This document shows positions 17,448-26,584 of a stretch of DNA of 64,000 nucleotides, one piece after another; within the stretch, counting starts at the first letter, position 1, and each line of letters starts with the position of its first letter. The stretch is taken from positions 310,001-374,000 of the forward strand of contig NZ_VRUR01000002.1 of NCBI RefSeq assembly GCF_008040165.1. Reading direction: 5' to 3'. Source of the stretch: Flagellimonas hymeniacidonis. GTDB lineage: Bacteria; Bacteroidota; Bacteroidia; Flavobacteriales; Flavobacteriaceae. The notes under the pieces were generated by a model, which did not search any database, had not been told where the DNA came from, and saw only the letters and a list, made by a program, of their open reading frames with translations. The position numbers and the translations under genes were made by a program.

Positions 17448-19376
17448 CTACTTTAAACGTTCAATCGTAACACACTTTTTTTCAAAAAAATAGATTTGTT
17501 GTTCTACCTGATCCGTTAGAAAGCTTGAGTAGTAATTTTTTACTTTCTTGACAATATGGTCCTCTCCTGTGTCTATGTCCATTTTGATTATGTGAAATTC
17601 GCCATCTTTGTCAACGACAATAATTTGATTGCCATCATTTTTTCGGCCAGTTTCAACGCGACTAAAAATGGAGCTCATGTTTGAGTCCAAATCTAATCTG
17701 TTCAACGTGGTCAAACTGTCCAAGGAACCTTGATAGGACTGATAGGTGCCCAAGACGCTGGATGATAAGTCGGTCAGTGGGCCCAAATCCTTAGAAACCA
17801 AAACGGTGTTCAAGGTTCTGGTCATCTGGTTTCCTACGAAGCCCAGTGCTGATGAGTATATTCCGAAACCTTTACTTCCTAATGATACTAAGTCTGAGAA
17901 TATACTATGATTTGACGAAACGGGATATTCCTTTTCATAACCCAAGTTGCCAGATAAATCGATAAAATAAAACAGATTGGCCCCATATAAAAAATAGCCA
18001 TTTTGTCTTATTTTCATACTTGGCACATAATCTTTGAAAGCAAACTTTTCAGTCGAAATGGGTTCGTCCAGGGTACTTAGATTGAAGATGTAAAAGATAT
18101 TGCTGGCATATACTTGTACAGCATCGCGCTTTCTATCCTTCCAGACCCTAAAATGATTCTCGCTCAATCCTAAATTCCTTCCAATGAAACCCGTCGGATT
18201 CAAGATTACATCCTGCTTCCAGATCTTGTTTCCACTTTCGATTTCTACGGCATTCGCAAACGAGGGAGTGATATAAAGTGCTCGCTGTCCATCTACGATG
18301 ATATATAGCGGGTTTTCTTGTGGACTATGGGTAATTTTTATTTTTTGTTGCCAAGCAGTTTTGCCATTCTCGCCAATTTTCACCAAAAAATTGTCTTGAA
18401 CCACCAAATAACCCCTACCGAGAGGTACAATCTTTTTTATTAAGGGCAATGGATTTGATTCATCCCATTTTTTCATTCCACTTTTGACATCTACAATATC
18501 AAAACCTTTAGATGTAATGGCTATCAACTTGTCCTTGTCCAATCTTGTATCAACTACATTGCCAGTGATTCTCACTGGGTCATTCCATAGTATTTCCTGC
18601 GTTTTCGTGTCAAACGCAGTAATAATAGTTTCTTCATTTAACTTTTCGGCCTTGAGAACGTTGGAAAAAACAAAAAGAGTATTTTTAGAGCTGTTCATGG
18701 CGATGTTGCTAATGCCCGCTCTTTCGAAAAGGGCTTTTCCGGTTTGGCCATCAATTTTAATCAGCTTTCTGTTTTTGAGCCAATAGATGTTCTGTTGGCT
18801 ATCCATAAGAATTTTTTCGTCATCGAAAAAGGTACCCTTTAAAGACTTGAAAAACTCTAATTCAGGGGTATTCAAAATCCAGAGTGGCTTACCAGTTTCA
18901 TAGCTGTACAAAGAAATCACAAAGTCTTTGTCCATAAGTCCATCCACCAAAACCGATTTTTTCTCGGGAAGTATCATGGTATTGTATACAGCCTTGAAAC
19001 CTTCTTTTTCGGAATCGAACAACATTTGTCCGGTGACAACGTTAAGCAACTTTTTGGATGCCCCCTTGCTCCTGAGCGCTCTCGAAAGAAATCTCGAATT
19101 AATGAGGGCCTTTTTCTCAAAGAGCACAATAGGTGTATAGGGTATCTCAGAGTAAGATGAAAAACTTACTTTCTTTAAACCCTTGTTTTTCCATGACACC
19201 TTTCCCGTTTTGGTATCAATCCCATGAACGGCATCGCCCGCTTTTAACAGCAAAGTGCCCGTATAGCTATTGATTATCTTCTCCTTTATTCTGTGGTCAA
19301 ATTCAATTCTGTTTTGTGCTGCTGCACACGTTATAAATATTATTGCTATAAAAAGGGAGATTTTATTGAGGGCCAT
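17448..19376 (-). CDS. Secreted PQQ-like beta-propeller repeat protein
   Basis: This 642-residue protein has a signal peptide (MALNKISLFIAIIFITCAAAQ) and repeated beta-propeller blades recognisable as 'D-x-x-T/S-G-K-x-x-W' turns: GIDTKTGKVSWKNKG, SYETGKPLWILN, KIDGQTGKALFE, AFDTKTQEILWN, DIVDVKSGMKKWDE, EIESGNKIWKQD. These resemble PQQ-dehydrogenase or BamB blades, but no quinoprotein active site is evident. It is likely a periplasmic or surface scaffold. It is monocistronic, and no partner is apparent from the neighbours. Confidence 0.8.
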   Translation of the reverse strand: MALNKISLFIAIIFITCAAAQNRIEFDHRIKEKIINSYTGTLLLKAGDAVHGIDTKTGKVSWKNKGLKKVSFSSYSEIPYTPIVLFEKKALINSRFLSRALRSKGASKKLLNVVTGQMLFDSEKEGFKAVYNTMILPEKKSVLVDGLMDKDFVISLYSYETGKPLWILNTPELEFFKSLKGTFFDDEKILMDSQQNIYWLKNRKLIKIDGQTGKALFERAGISNIAMNSSKNTLFVFSNVLKAEKLNEETIITAFDTKTQEILWNDPVRITGNVVDTRLDKDKLIAITSKGFDIVDVKSGMKKWDESNPLPLIKKIVPLGRGYLVVQDNFLVKIGENGKTAWQQKIKITHSPQENPLYIIVDGQRALYITPSFANAVEIESGNKIWKQDVILNPTGFIGRNLGLSENHFRVWKDRKRDAVQVYASNIFYIFNLSTLDEPISTEKFAFKDYVPSMKIRQNGYFLYGANLFYFIDLSGNLGYEKEYPVSSNHSIFSDLVSLGSKGFGIYSSALGFVGNQMTRTLNTVLVSKDLGPLTDLSSSVLGTYQSYQGSLDSLTTLNRLDLDSNMSSIFSRVETGRKNDGNQIIVVDKDGEFHIIKMDIDTGEDHIVKKVKNYYSSFLTDQVEQQIYFFEKKCVTIERLK

Positions 19377-19860
19377 AGAGATTTAATTTATAGGGATATT
19401 CAAAATCTGGTTTAACCTAGGCTATCAAAATCAATCAATTTTTGCTTGGGGAAAGCATGGCATCACATGAATTGACTTCAATATATATTGCGGGAATCCG
19501 TAATTTCAATTCTCTTATATGCACTTATTTTTAGAGGAACAACGCAATTTGTACTTTCATTTTTTCCAAATTAATTTTCTTATTCGAGTATACGCCGGAA
19601 AAAAAGTTGAAATATTAGTTTACTAAATTGCTTGCGCTAAGATGAATTATGTACAAGCCACTTGAAGAGGTTGCCCAGCAATTGGTAAATACCGAGCAAC
19701 CTTAAATCCAATGGTCAACAATTATGAATGATAAGCAACAAAAGGTGTAACTTATTCATGCCATTCCACAAACCGCTCCCCCTTTGGTTTTTGTCATATA
19801 AATCTTATATCAGCTTAGGCTTAAACTATCTAAGGGCCAAGTTTCTCTCATTATATGAAC
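19377..19860. other. 484-bp intergenic region without a recognised gene
   Basis: AT-rich DNA between the propeller gene and the 3' end of the sulfatase gene. It holds one weak inverted repeat (GGTTGC at 19670-19675 with GCAACC about 20 nt later) and an 18-codon open frame at 19649-19705 that I do not regard as a gene. Nothing else can be supported. Confidence 0.5.
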
Positions 19861-21612
19861 TTACTGACTTGCACCCTTAAAGGGATTCCATTCACTATCC
19901 ACCTCCATTATATTATTGGCCTCGGCATAGGAATTGTATAGCGTTTTCATATTTTCCAAGCGCTCAGGTTGGTCTCTTTCAAGAGGTACCGTTTCCGATG
20001 GGTCCTCAACTATATTGTAAAGATGCCATTCACCGTCACCGAACATGCCTGTACGAACTTTTATGGCCTTATAATCACCTTGGACTACATAACAATTACC
20101 AAACAATTCAAAGGCGTACCAGTCTTTTTCAGTTCTAACTTGGTTCGATTTTTTTTCTAGGAACGGTTTGATGCTTACGCCACTAGGCGCCACTATTTTT
20201 CTTCCCTTATACTCGGTTTTTGGGTGTTCTATTCCTGCATAATCCATGATGGTCATGGGGATATCCTTAACGGAGGCAGTGGCACTTGAAATTTCACCTG
20301 CCCTTTCATAACCCTCGGTGAATCCACCTGGGGGAACTATCATCATGGGCACTCTAACACCTCCCTCTCCAATAAACCATTTCCACCATTGCAGACCACC
20401 CGTTGCGGCATTAGCCCAGGATACTCCTATAGTATGGATGGAATTTGCAGTGCCTATAGCCTCAAAGCTTTGGTCAAATTGAGATTCAATCCACTTGGCC
20501 ATTTCAGGATTTCCTGTTTTAGGGTGGGTAGCTTCAAAGCCTTCCGGGCCATTATCTGTAAGATAGATAATAAGGGTATTATCAAGTTGGCCTGACTCTC
20601 TCAAATAATCGATTATTTGCCCTGTTCGACGGTCCTGATCTTCTATCATTGCAGCATAGGTTGCCATGACCCTTGCCTGTATTTTTCTTTCATCTTCGCT
20701 TAATTCCTCCCATTTGTGGGTTAATGGATTAGATGGGGCCTCATTTGCGGATTTTGAGATGAGCCCATGCTTTTTCAGACTTTCATAGCGTTGCTGTTTC
20801 AAGCCCTCAAAACCTAGATTGAGATAGTCTTCATAGTATTTATCAACGAGTTCTGGGGGAGCTTGAATAGGAAAATGTGCAGTGGTAAACGCCATGTACG
20901 CAAACCAAGGTTTATTTTTACTTTTTCCATCCCTTATGAAATCAATCATTTGATTTGTGTAGATTTCACCAGAGTATACCCCTTCTGGACGGTCATAATG
21001 TTCACCATTTAAGGTCCAGTGTTCCTTTCTCTTGACGTTTAGACCATTAGGGTCCTTAAAGTCAGGTGTCATGGCCAAATCGTTCCAGTGATTCGATCCT
21101 CCTGAAAGTATTCCAAACTCTTTGGTAAATCCCCATTCCAATGGAGTGCCCCCTCCGATTTCCTCTTCCCCACCGAGATGCCATTTACCTGATTTATATA
21201 CTTCATAGCCAGCATCATTCAATAGCTCAGAAATGGCTACTGCGTTTTTTGTAAGGTAAGATTCATAGCCAGGTTTTCCTCTCGTGGGGGGATAAACCGA
21301 ATAATCAAAGGCACCAAGGCCCACTTCAATATTATTACAGCCCGTCAACAGCATGGATCTGGTAACACTACAGACAGGGGATGCACGAAAATTTGTGAAC
21401 CTCACGCCACGCTCGGCCATTAAATCCATATTGGGGGTCTTGATTTCTGATCCGTAGGCCCCCAAATCTCCAAATCCTATATCATCACCAATAAGTAATA
21501 AAATATTGGGCTGGGATTGCGCTAATGTTTGTGGTGTCTCGGTATGCTTGCTTTTTTTTCCAAATGCTAAGAGCAAAATGACCATTACAGATAAGGTTAG
21601 TAGTTTTTTCAT
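19861..21612 (-). CDS. Arylsulfatase-family hydrolase with non-standard C-S-V-T-R activation motif
   Basis: This is an alkaline-phosphatase-superfamily sulfatase (583 residues) that would hydrolyse sulfate esters outside the cytoplasm. Visible motifs are the metal-binding NILLLIGDDIGFGDLG (Asp 43/44), the formylglycine site ASPVCSVTRSMLLTG (Cys ~81), SGKWHLGG, and TDNGPEG. The standard motif is C-x-P-x-R (Ala is tolerated at position 3), but here position 3 is Val (codon GTT on the coding strand). The signal peptide ends LLLAFGKK, looking like a lipobox that has lost its cysteine. It is last in a minus-strand operon after DUF4345 and DUF2490 genes. The formylglycine-generating enzyme gene at 24,164 could provide activation. 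Confidence 0.88.
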   Translation of the reverse strand: MKKLLTLSVMVILLLAFGKKSKHTETPQTLAQSQPNILLLIGDDIGFGDLGAYGSEIKTPNMDLMAERGVRFTNFRASPVCSVTRSMLLTGCNNIEVGLGAFDYSVYPPTRGKPGYESYLTKNAVAISELLNDAGYEVYKSGKWHLGGEEEIGGGTPLEWGFTKEFGILSGGSNHWNDLAMTPDFKDPNGLNVKRKEHWTLNGEHYDRPEGVYSGEIYTNQMIDFIRDGKSKNKPWFAYMAFTTAHFPIQAPPELVDKYYEDYLNLGFEGLKQQRYESLKKHGLISKSANEAPSNPLTHKWEELSEDERKIQARVMATYAAMIEDQDRRTGQIIDYLRESGQLDNTLIIYLTDNGPEGFEATHPKTGNPEMAKWIESQFDQSFEAIGTANSIHTIGVSWANAATGGLQWWKWFIGEGGVRVPMMIVPPGGFTEGYERAGEISSATASVKDIPMTIMDYAGIEHPKTEYKGRKIVAPSGVSIKPFLEKKSNQVRTEKDWYAFELFGNCYVVQGDYKAIKVRTGMFGDGEWHLYNIVEDPSETVPLERDQPERLENMKTLYNSYAEANNIMEVDSEWNPFKGASQ

Positions 21613-21698
21613 CGTCGTATGTGTTTTTAGGTTTAATATTAATTCTATTTATATAGGTCAATCGTTGGGATTCCCATTATTAATACGATTACAAAGGC

Positions 21699-22394
21699 TT
21701 AAAATCTAAATTCCAAAATGATAATGTGTCCGGTATTACCTTCTTGGTTGGGATTGTCAAAAAAGTTTTCCAGTTTGTACCCTAAACCAAGTTCGTTCCC
21801 ATTCCTAAATTCCCTAATGAACCTTAACGCATATTCTCGTGAACTGGGGAATCTTTCCCCTAAAGCGGGATCTCTGAGAAAAAACCATTCTATATTGCCC
21901 CAGACTCTCCAGGCAGTTCCCTCCTCTTCACTTTCAGCAAGGGTATACAGGGTTCCAATTCTATATCTCAATCTTTGATAAGACTCATTCTCCGTCTCCC
22001 CTTGGGTGTACAAAAAACTTCTCCATTCTGTCCGGAGTCTTTGGGCCACCGAGAGCCTATCTAACAGAGGAAGATTAAATCTCACCGCTATATGGGGTCT
22101 TAATTCAAAGAAATTGTCTATTTCACTGTTAAAGGTGAAAAAGCCAGCGAATCCTCCAATAATAGACCATTCGCCAAATTTCCTGTTTAGGGTGGCATTT
22201 GCTCCCCATCTTCGCCAACCGGCCTCTTCCTCATACAGGTTCTTCCAGTTTCCGGTAATATCCAAAGCCCATTTTTCACCATCGTACACCTCATGTCTGA
22301 GTTCTATCTCATGAAAGAATTCGTCTTGGGCATGAATCTGTAAATGGACTAAAAGGGTAATTAAAATTACAGTTGAAAAGCGCATTTGAATCAT
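21699..22394 (-). CDS. DUF2490 outer-membrane beta-barrel protein
   Basis: This 231-residue protein has a signal peptide (MRFSTVILITLLVHLQIHAQ). It then shows alternating aromatic/charged beta-strands typical of DUF2490 (WRRWGANATLNRKFGEWSIIGGF, RFNLPLLDRLSVAQRLRTEWR, NELGLGYKLENFFDNPNQEGNTGHIIILEFRF) and ends in Phe, as barrels inserted by BAM do. The family has no assigned function. It lies between the DUF4345 gene and the sulfatase gene, so it may help their substrates or products through the outer membrane, but that is only context. A second ATG three codons in is an equally good start. Confidence 0.78.
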   Translation of the reverse strand: MIQMRFSTVILITLLVHLQIHAQDEFFHEIELRHEVYDGEKWALDITGNWKNLYEEEAGWRRWGANATLNRKFGEWSIIGGFAGFFTFNSEIDNFFELRPHIAVRFNLPLLDRLSVAQRLRTEWRSFLYTQGETENESYQRLRYRIGTLYTLAESEEEGTAWRVWGNIEWFFLRDPALGERFPSSREYALRFIREFRNGNELGLGYKLENFFDNPNQEGNTGHIIILEFRF

Positions 22395-22486
22395 AATTTG
22401 ATTTACATCTGATTACGAACAAGGCTCATAAATCAATTTGCCAAAATGTATTCTAATAAACTATTTGTAAGCACTGTTTTTAATGA

Positions 22487-22873
22487 TTAATCTGATTTTC
22501 TTATCAACCTTAGGCCCATTAGTCCGAATCCCAATTCCAAGACAAGATAAACGACCAATAGCCAATGCGGGATGCCATCTATGACCAGACTTAGTACCCT
22601 ACCTGCCGCCAATCCCAACATGAACACAACTAGACAGTACATGGCCGGTCTTCTAAACTCTTCTTTTGAAGCCCCTATGAACCAAATGACTATTTGACCA
22701 AAATAGAGCCCCATTATGGCCCTCATTATATGTTTTAGATTTATGCTTTCGGTCGAAAAATCATAGAGTGGCGTAAGGGTTTTTTCGGGAACAAGACCGT
22801 ACCCTAAAGCAATAGGTATGAGGCCTATGGCCGCGAGTGTCAAAATAGTCTTCTGAGCTTTTTGATTTGTCAT
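22487..22873 (-). CDS. DUF4345 small integral membrane protein
   Basis: The protein has 128 residues and four hydrophobic helices (TILTLAAIGLIPIALGYGL, LYFGQIVIWFIGA, MYCLVVFMLGLAAGRVLSLV, WLLVVYLVLELGFGLMGL). The RAIMGLYFG and LAAGRVLS signatures are characteristic of DUF4345. Function is unknown. It is the first gene of the apparent DUF4345-DUF2490-sulfatase operon (gaps 92 and 86 bp). Confidence 0.75.
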   Translation of the reverse strand: MTNQKAQKTILTLAAIGLIPIALGYGLVPEKTLTPLYDFSTESINLKHIMRAIMGLYFGQIVIWFIGASKEEFRRPAMYCLVVFMLGLAAGRVLSLVIDGIPHWLLVVYLVLELGFGLMGLRLIRKSD

Positions 22874-22998
22874 TTCGAAGGTGTTTAATTATTTTAATAT
22901 CTATTCAAGGTGCCATTTAAAATTCCACACCCATGTGGATTGTTTTTTGGGTAATCAAAGAATTCTTTTTTTTACCCTTAACTCAAATAATATATTTA

Positions 22999-23012
22999 TT
23001 GACTTAAATCAA
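22999..23012. promoter_or_regulatory. FNR-like palindrome upstream of the DUF4345-sulfatase operon
   Basis: TTGACTTAAATCAA differs at one base from the TTGAT-N4-ATCAA site bound by FNR-type proteins, and the arms extend to ATTTATTGA/TCAATAAAT. It lies about 125 bp upstream of the operon start. Two Crp/Fnr regulators are encoded nearby. The rest of 22,874-23,206 is AT-rich with no gene. AT-rich DNA makes chance palindromes common, so confidence is low. Confidence 0.3.
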
Positions 23013-23206
23013 TAAATTATTGTTTTTGAGATTACTAACTATATGTACTACTATTTTTATACTTAAAACCCTTAAAAATTTTGGCTTTTTTTCGTACAAA
23101 GATTGAATAGGGTATTGATAAATTGGAACAAGTGGAAAAATCCCGATTTATTTTAATTAAGTACCAACACTAGGGATTTATAGTTAACAGGTGTTTTTTT
23201 CATTTT

Positions 23207-23815
23207 TTACCCCATAGATTGGACATTTCTTACTTCTTGGCGAAATTCCGATCTAAGTACGGCAATTGCCCGGTAGATAAGTTTGTAAGTTGCCTTGGTC
23301 GTTATTTTTAAAGTTACTGCGACATCTTCGATGGGCAAATCGCTGTAAAACCTTAGTTTGATAGCCTGAAGTTGTCTTTCGGTCAATAATTTTTGGGACC
23401 TTAACAGTAAACGGCGGTTTTCATTTTGCTTCTCATCTCCTTCCAGCTTAGTTTCTTGGGACATTTCAGATTCTAAACCACCTAACGAGATCGGTCGTTT
23501 TTCTTTAACTATGGTTCGCCTTATTTTTCGTTTCAGGCACTTAAACAAATACGGCTTTATGACCTTGATTTTAGTAAGTGCCCGATTTTTCCAAAACTGT
23601 AAAAAAAGTTCTTGAATAGAATCCTCGACTAAATCCTTATTGCCACAGATGCTCATTCCAAAGCCATGAAGGCTTTGGAAAAGATTTTGAAATACATAGG
23701 TGTAAAAACTCTCGTAATCTTTAAAGTTTTCAAATGACAGCAGCTTTTCTCCCTTTATTTGACTAAGGGCTTCAAGGTCAAGCCCTGAATTTTGATATTT
23801 GGTATTCATATTCAA
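23207..23815 (-). CDS. ECF-type RNA polymerase sigma-70 factor
   Basis: The protein has 202 residues. Region 2 is visible as DLVEDSIQELFLQFWKNR, and region 4 as LTERQLQAIKLRFYSDLPIEDVAVTLKITTKATYKLIYRAIAVLR with its helix-turn-helix. It matches the Bacteroidetes ECF group that usually pairs with FecR anti-sigma factors and SusC receptors. Here no FecR or SusC gene is adjacent; the sulfatase operon and the formylglycine enzyme flank it instead. It could direct those genes or act with a remote anti-sigma factor. Confidence 0.88.
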   Translation of the reverse strand: MNMNTKYQNSGLDLEALSQIKGEKLLSFENFKDYESFYTYVFQNLFQSLHGFGMSICGNKDLVEDSIQELFLQFWKNRALTKIKVIKPYLFKCLKRKIRRTIVKEKRPISLGGLESEMSQETKLEGDEKQNENRRLLLRSQKLLTERQLQAIKLRFYSDLPIEDVAVTLKITTKATYKLIYRAIAVLRSEFRQEVRNVQSMG

Positions 23816-24163
23816 ATATGAACAAGGTGATTATTAGTTATTAAATTACTGAAAATAGTGTTAGGAGAATATTAATCTTCTTTAATGTAGAATTGAACTT
23901 ATGTTTACCTTTTTGTCGGTTCTGGCAATCAAATTGTATTCATCGTTTTTTGATGCATAACCGGATTCTATCAATGGGTGTTTGGAATCTAGGTCCAGAC
24001 AGCTTTTTTAGGATGTTTAGATTGATTTGCACTCGATAAATTATGACAAGTTTACTGCTTTTTGTTAGGAAGAATAGGTTTTATATTTGATGACTCTGAC
24101 TAAATCTTTAATATTGGAATTTCGTACCAAAGCTATATCGAACCCTAAATATCTTTGCCTAAC

Positions 24164-25255
24164 ATGAGAAATTACCTATCCTCCAAGCACTATTACCTAT
24201 GGATTGCTCTACTATTGGTTTTTTGCAAGGAAAACCGAAAGAATTTGAATGAAAAAGTAAAGCGATTCCCCGTCCTTATTGAAAAACCTGATCATGTAGA
24301 TACCCCTGAAGGGATGGTGTGGGTACCAGGAGGGATTTTGATACAGGGAGCTGTATCCTCTGATTCTTTTGCAATGAATCATGAAAAACCACGACATGCT
24401 GTAGCCGTAAATGGTTTCTTTATGGATATTACAGAAGTGACCAATTCACAATACGCCCATTTTGTTAAAGAAACAGGTTATATCACCATCGCGGAAAGAA
24501 ATGTAGACTGGAATAAAATGAAGCACCAGTTACCAGAGGACACTCCAAAGCCTCATGATTCTCTTTTACGACCCGGATCTTTACTATTCAAAGTCCCCGA
24601 TGAAAAACCAAAAAACTTAGAGGATTATTTGCAGTGGTGGGAATGGAAAGTTGGTGCTAATTGGCGAAACCCAAAAGGATATGGAAGTGGTTTAGAAGGA
24701 AAGGAAAAACTGCCCGTGGTGCATATTGCTTATGAAGATGCCGCAGCATATTGCCGGTGGGCCGGAAAGAGACTGCCCACTGAAGCTGAATGGGAATGGG
24801 CCGCAAAAGGAGGTTTAAAAGAATCCATCTTTACTTGGGGGAACGATTTTAATATACTCAATTTGCATGCAAATACTTGGAGTGGTGAGTTTCCCATGAA
24901 AAATGACCTAAAAGACGGTTTTGAAAACAAGGCGCCGGTAGCTTCTTATCCACCAAATGGCTACGGACTTTTTGATATGGCGGGAAATGTCTGGGAATGG
25001 ACACAGGATTGGTATCATACAGAGTATTATCAACTTATGGCAATGAAAAATGATACTTCCTTTAATCCCACAGGGGCCGATAGGCCATTTAACCGATATA
25101 ATCCCCTTGCAAGGGAAAAAATCATTAAAGGAGGTTCATTTCTTTGCAATGCCTCCTATTGTGCAAATTTCAGGATATCCGCTCGGATGGCCACCGAAAT
25201 GGATTCTGGGCAAGAGCATATAGGTTTTAGAACAGTTTTGTCAGTATCCAAATGA
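24164..25255 (+). CDS. Formylglycine-generating enzyme (SUMF1 family), predicted lipoprotein
   Basis: This family oxidises the sulfatase motif cysteine to formylglycine with copper and oxygen. The FGE-sulfatase domain is complete: GMVWVPGG, FFMDITEVTNSQYAHFVKETGY, LPVVHIAYEDAAAYCRWAGKRLPTEAEWEWAAKGG, YGLFDMAGNVWEWTQDWY and IKGGSFLCNASYC. The last holds the two catalytic cysteines (about 328 and 333), so it is a likely active enzyme, not just a fold relative. I chose the ATG at 24164; it starts MRNYLSSKHYYLWIALLLVFC, a lipoprotein-like signal, so the enzyme may act outside the cytoplasm. The gap upstream (23,816-24,163) shows no gene. The sulfatase gene lies on the opposite strand 2.5 kb away. 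Confidence 0.87.
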   Translation: MRNYLSSKHYYLWIALLLVFCKENRKNLNEKVKRFPVLIEKPDHVDTPEGMVWVPGGILIQGAVSSDSFAMNHEKPRHAVAVNGFFMDITEVTNSQYAHFVKETGYITIAERNVDWNKMKHQLPEDTPKPHDSLLRPGSLLFKVPDEKPKNLEDYLQWWEWKVGANWRNPKGYGSGLEGKEKLPVVHIAYEDAAAYCRWAGKRLPTEAEWEWAAKGGLKESIFTWGNDFNILNLHANTWSGEFPMKNDLKDGFENKAPVASYPPNGYGLFDMAGNVWEWTQDWYHTEYYQLMAMKNDTSFNPTGADRPFNRYNPLAREKIIKGGSFLCNASYCANFRISARMATEMDSGQEHIGFRTVLSVSK

Positions 25256-25454
25256 AATTGTACGTGTCCCAAGAACGATTCGCAAGAACCTCTAATCATA
25301 CTCAGATATTTGTACAGTATTTTAGATTAATCGTTTTTACTTTTTATTGTAATGAGTTTCAAATCTCATTCTCAAGACGAGTTTTTTAGCGAAGCAACTT
25401 TTAAGATCAGTCTCTTCCAAAACAACAACTATACCCTAAATCTTTTTTTCCTAA

Positions 25455-25496
25455 ACGAAAAGTACCCGGGTAAAAAATGGTGCGGGTACTATTCGT
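25455..25496. terminator. Bidirectional terminator hairpin
   Basis: ACGAA-A-AGTACCCG (25455-25468) pairs with CGGGTACT-A-TTCGT (25483-25496), a 13-bp stem with one mismatch and a 14-nt loop. It lies between the convergent formylglycine enzyme and alpha/beta hydrolase genes. Confidence 0.6.
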
Positions 25497-25515
25497 TCGG
25501 AACAATCTTTACAAA

Positions 25516-26247
25516 TTAGTACTCGCTAAGAAGCTCAATTAGTATTTCTGCAACTTTCTCAGGTTGTGAGAAATTTGGCGTGTGGCTTGAGTTTAATGTA
25601 TAGGATTTTTTCACATTTCCTTTATACATTGCCCGCTGTGCAGTTAGCGGGATAGCTCTGTCTTCCGTGCACTCAATGTAATATTTAGGAATTTGGCCAT
25701 AGTTTTTAGCGGTTATCTGTAATTCGTACATCAAGGGAGCTACCGGTTCCGGGACAATAAAAGCTTTAGCTGCATCAAAGGCTTCTTTAGGGATATCGTG
25801 TGCAAATGCATTTTGTATTTCTTCTTCTTTGACCAAGGCATGGGTTTTATCTTCTGAAAAATAGAAGTTTTCCACGGCCTTAGAGTCTTTAAAGCTTTGA
25901 ACAGTACCCAAGAAGGATTCGCCGTTGCGCAGTAAAAACGCGGTTAAATACACCAGTTTTTTTACTTTATGGGGCCTTAGCTCCGCCACCCTGCTCACGG
26001 TAATTCCATTAAAACTGTGACCTACCAACACCACTGGCTCCATTTGCTTGTCAAGAATAGTGGTTATCGTTTTGACATAATCATCCATTGTTATATTGGT
26101 CGGGGTGCTACTATTGTTTCCGTGCCCAGGCAAATCTGGTGTTATTACCGTATGTCCCTTCTCTTTTAGGATATCACTTACATTTTTCCATTGCCATCCG
26201 CCCAACCAGGCAGAGTGTACCAACACGTATGTTTCTTTATCGTTCAT
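25516..26247 (-). CDS. Alpha/beta hydrolase (esterase/hydroxynitrile-lyase-like)
   Basis: The protein has 243 residues and no signal peptide. The oxyanion region is LVHSAWLGGWQW, and the catalytic triad is readable as Ser in VGHSFNG, Asp in CTEDRAIP and His in NSSHTPNFS. This subfamily (plant methylesterase/hydroxynitrile-lyase-like) hydrolyses small esters; the substrate here is unknown. The 337 bp upstream hold no gene but include the second copy of the Crp/Fnr-like motif, which is compatible with control by the upstream regulator. Confidence 0.82.
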   Translation of the reverse strand: MNDKETYVLVHSAWLGGWQWKNVSDILKEKGHTVITPDLPGHGNNSSTPTNITMDDYVKTITTILDKQMEPVVLVGHSFNGITVSRVAELRPHKVKKLVYLTAFLLRNGESFLGTVQSFKDSKAVENFYFSEDKTHALVKEEEIQNAFAHDIPKEAFDAAKAFIVPEPVAPLMYELQITAKNYGQIPKYYIECTEDRAIPLTAQRAMYKGNVKKSYTLNSSHTPNFSQPEKVAEILIELLSEY

Positions 26248-26535
26248 GTTTTTTGTTTTTTTGTTTTTACAAATAATTCTTTTACTTTAAAAAAGTCTTT
26301 TCTTTCCGCCAAAGGATTTTGAGGTTTACCATAGTATCAATACTCGTGGTATTGTTTTTATGAAATTCAAATTGATTTATGTTGGGCTTCAGAACTGCTT
26401 TTTATGGATCGGTGTTTTTAGCCTAGAGTACAGGTCCAATAGATTTACAATAGGTGGATAATAGTCTTATGTCATAATTTTCGTTTTGATTTATCAATTA
26501 ATAATAAAGCAAATTTAAAACGGGAAGTCAATTAC

Positions 26536-26557
26536 AACCTGTACCTTTTGACACAAG
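26536..26557. promoter_or_regulatory. Candidate Crp/Fnr-type operator, copy 2
   Basis: The core TGTACCTTTTGACACA (26540-26555) has the same TTTT-centred layout as copy 1 at 15,658-15,679; the surrounding 22 nt match at 19 positions. It sits 27 nt after the stop of Crp/Fnr gene 2 and about 290 nt upstream of the hydrolase start. It may be an operator, or a conserved 3' remnant of the duplication that made the two regulators. Confidence 0.4.
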
Positions 26558-26584
26558 TAAAATATAAATTTCAGAATTGTAGAT

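Noticed and set aside
19649..19705. 18-codon open frame (MYKPLEEVAQQLVNTEQP) in an intergenic region
   Set aside because: Codon composition looks gene-like, but it is too short, has no neighbouring frame it could be a remnant of, and no support for translation.
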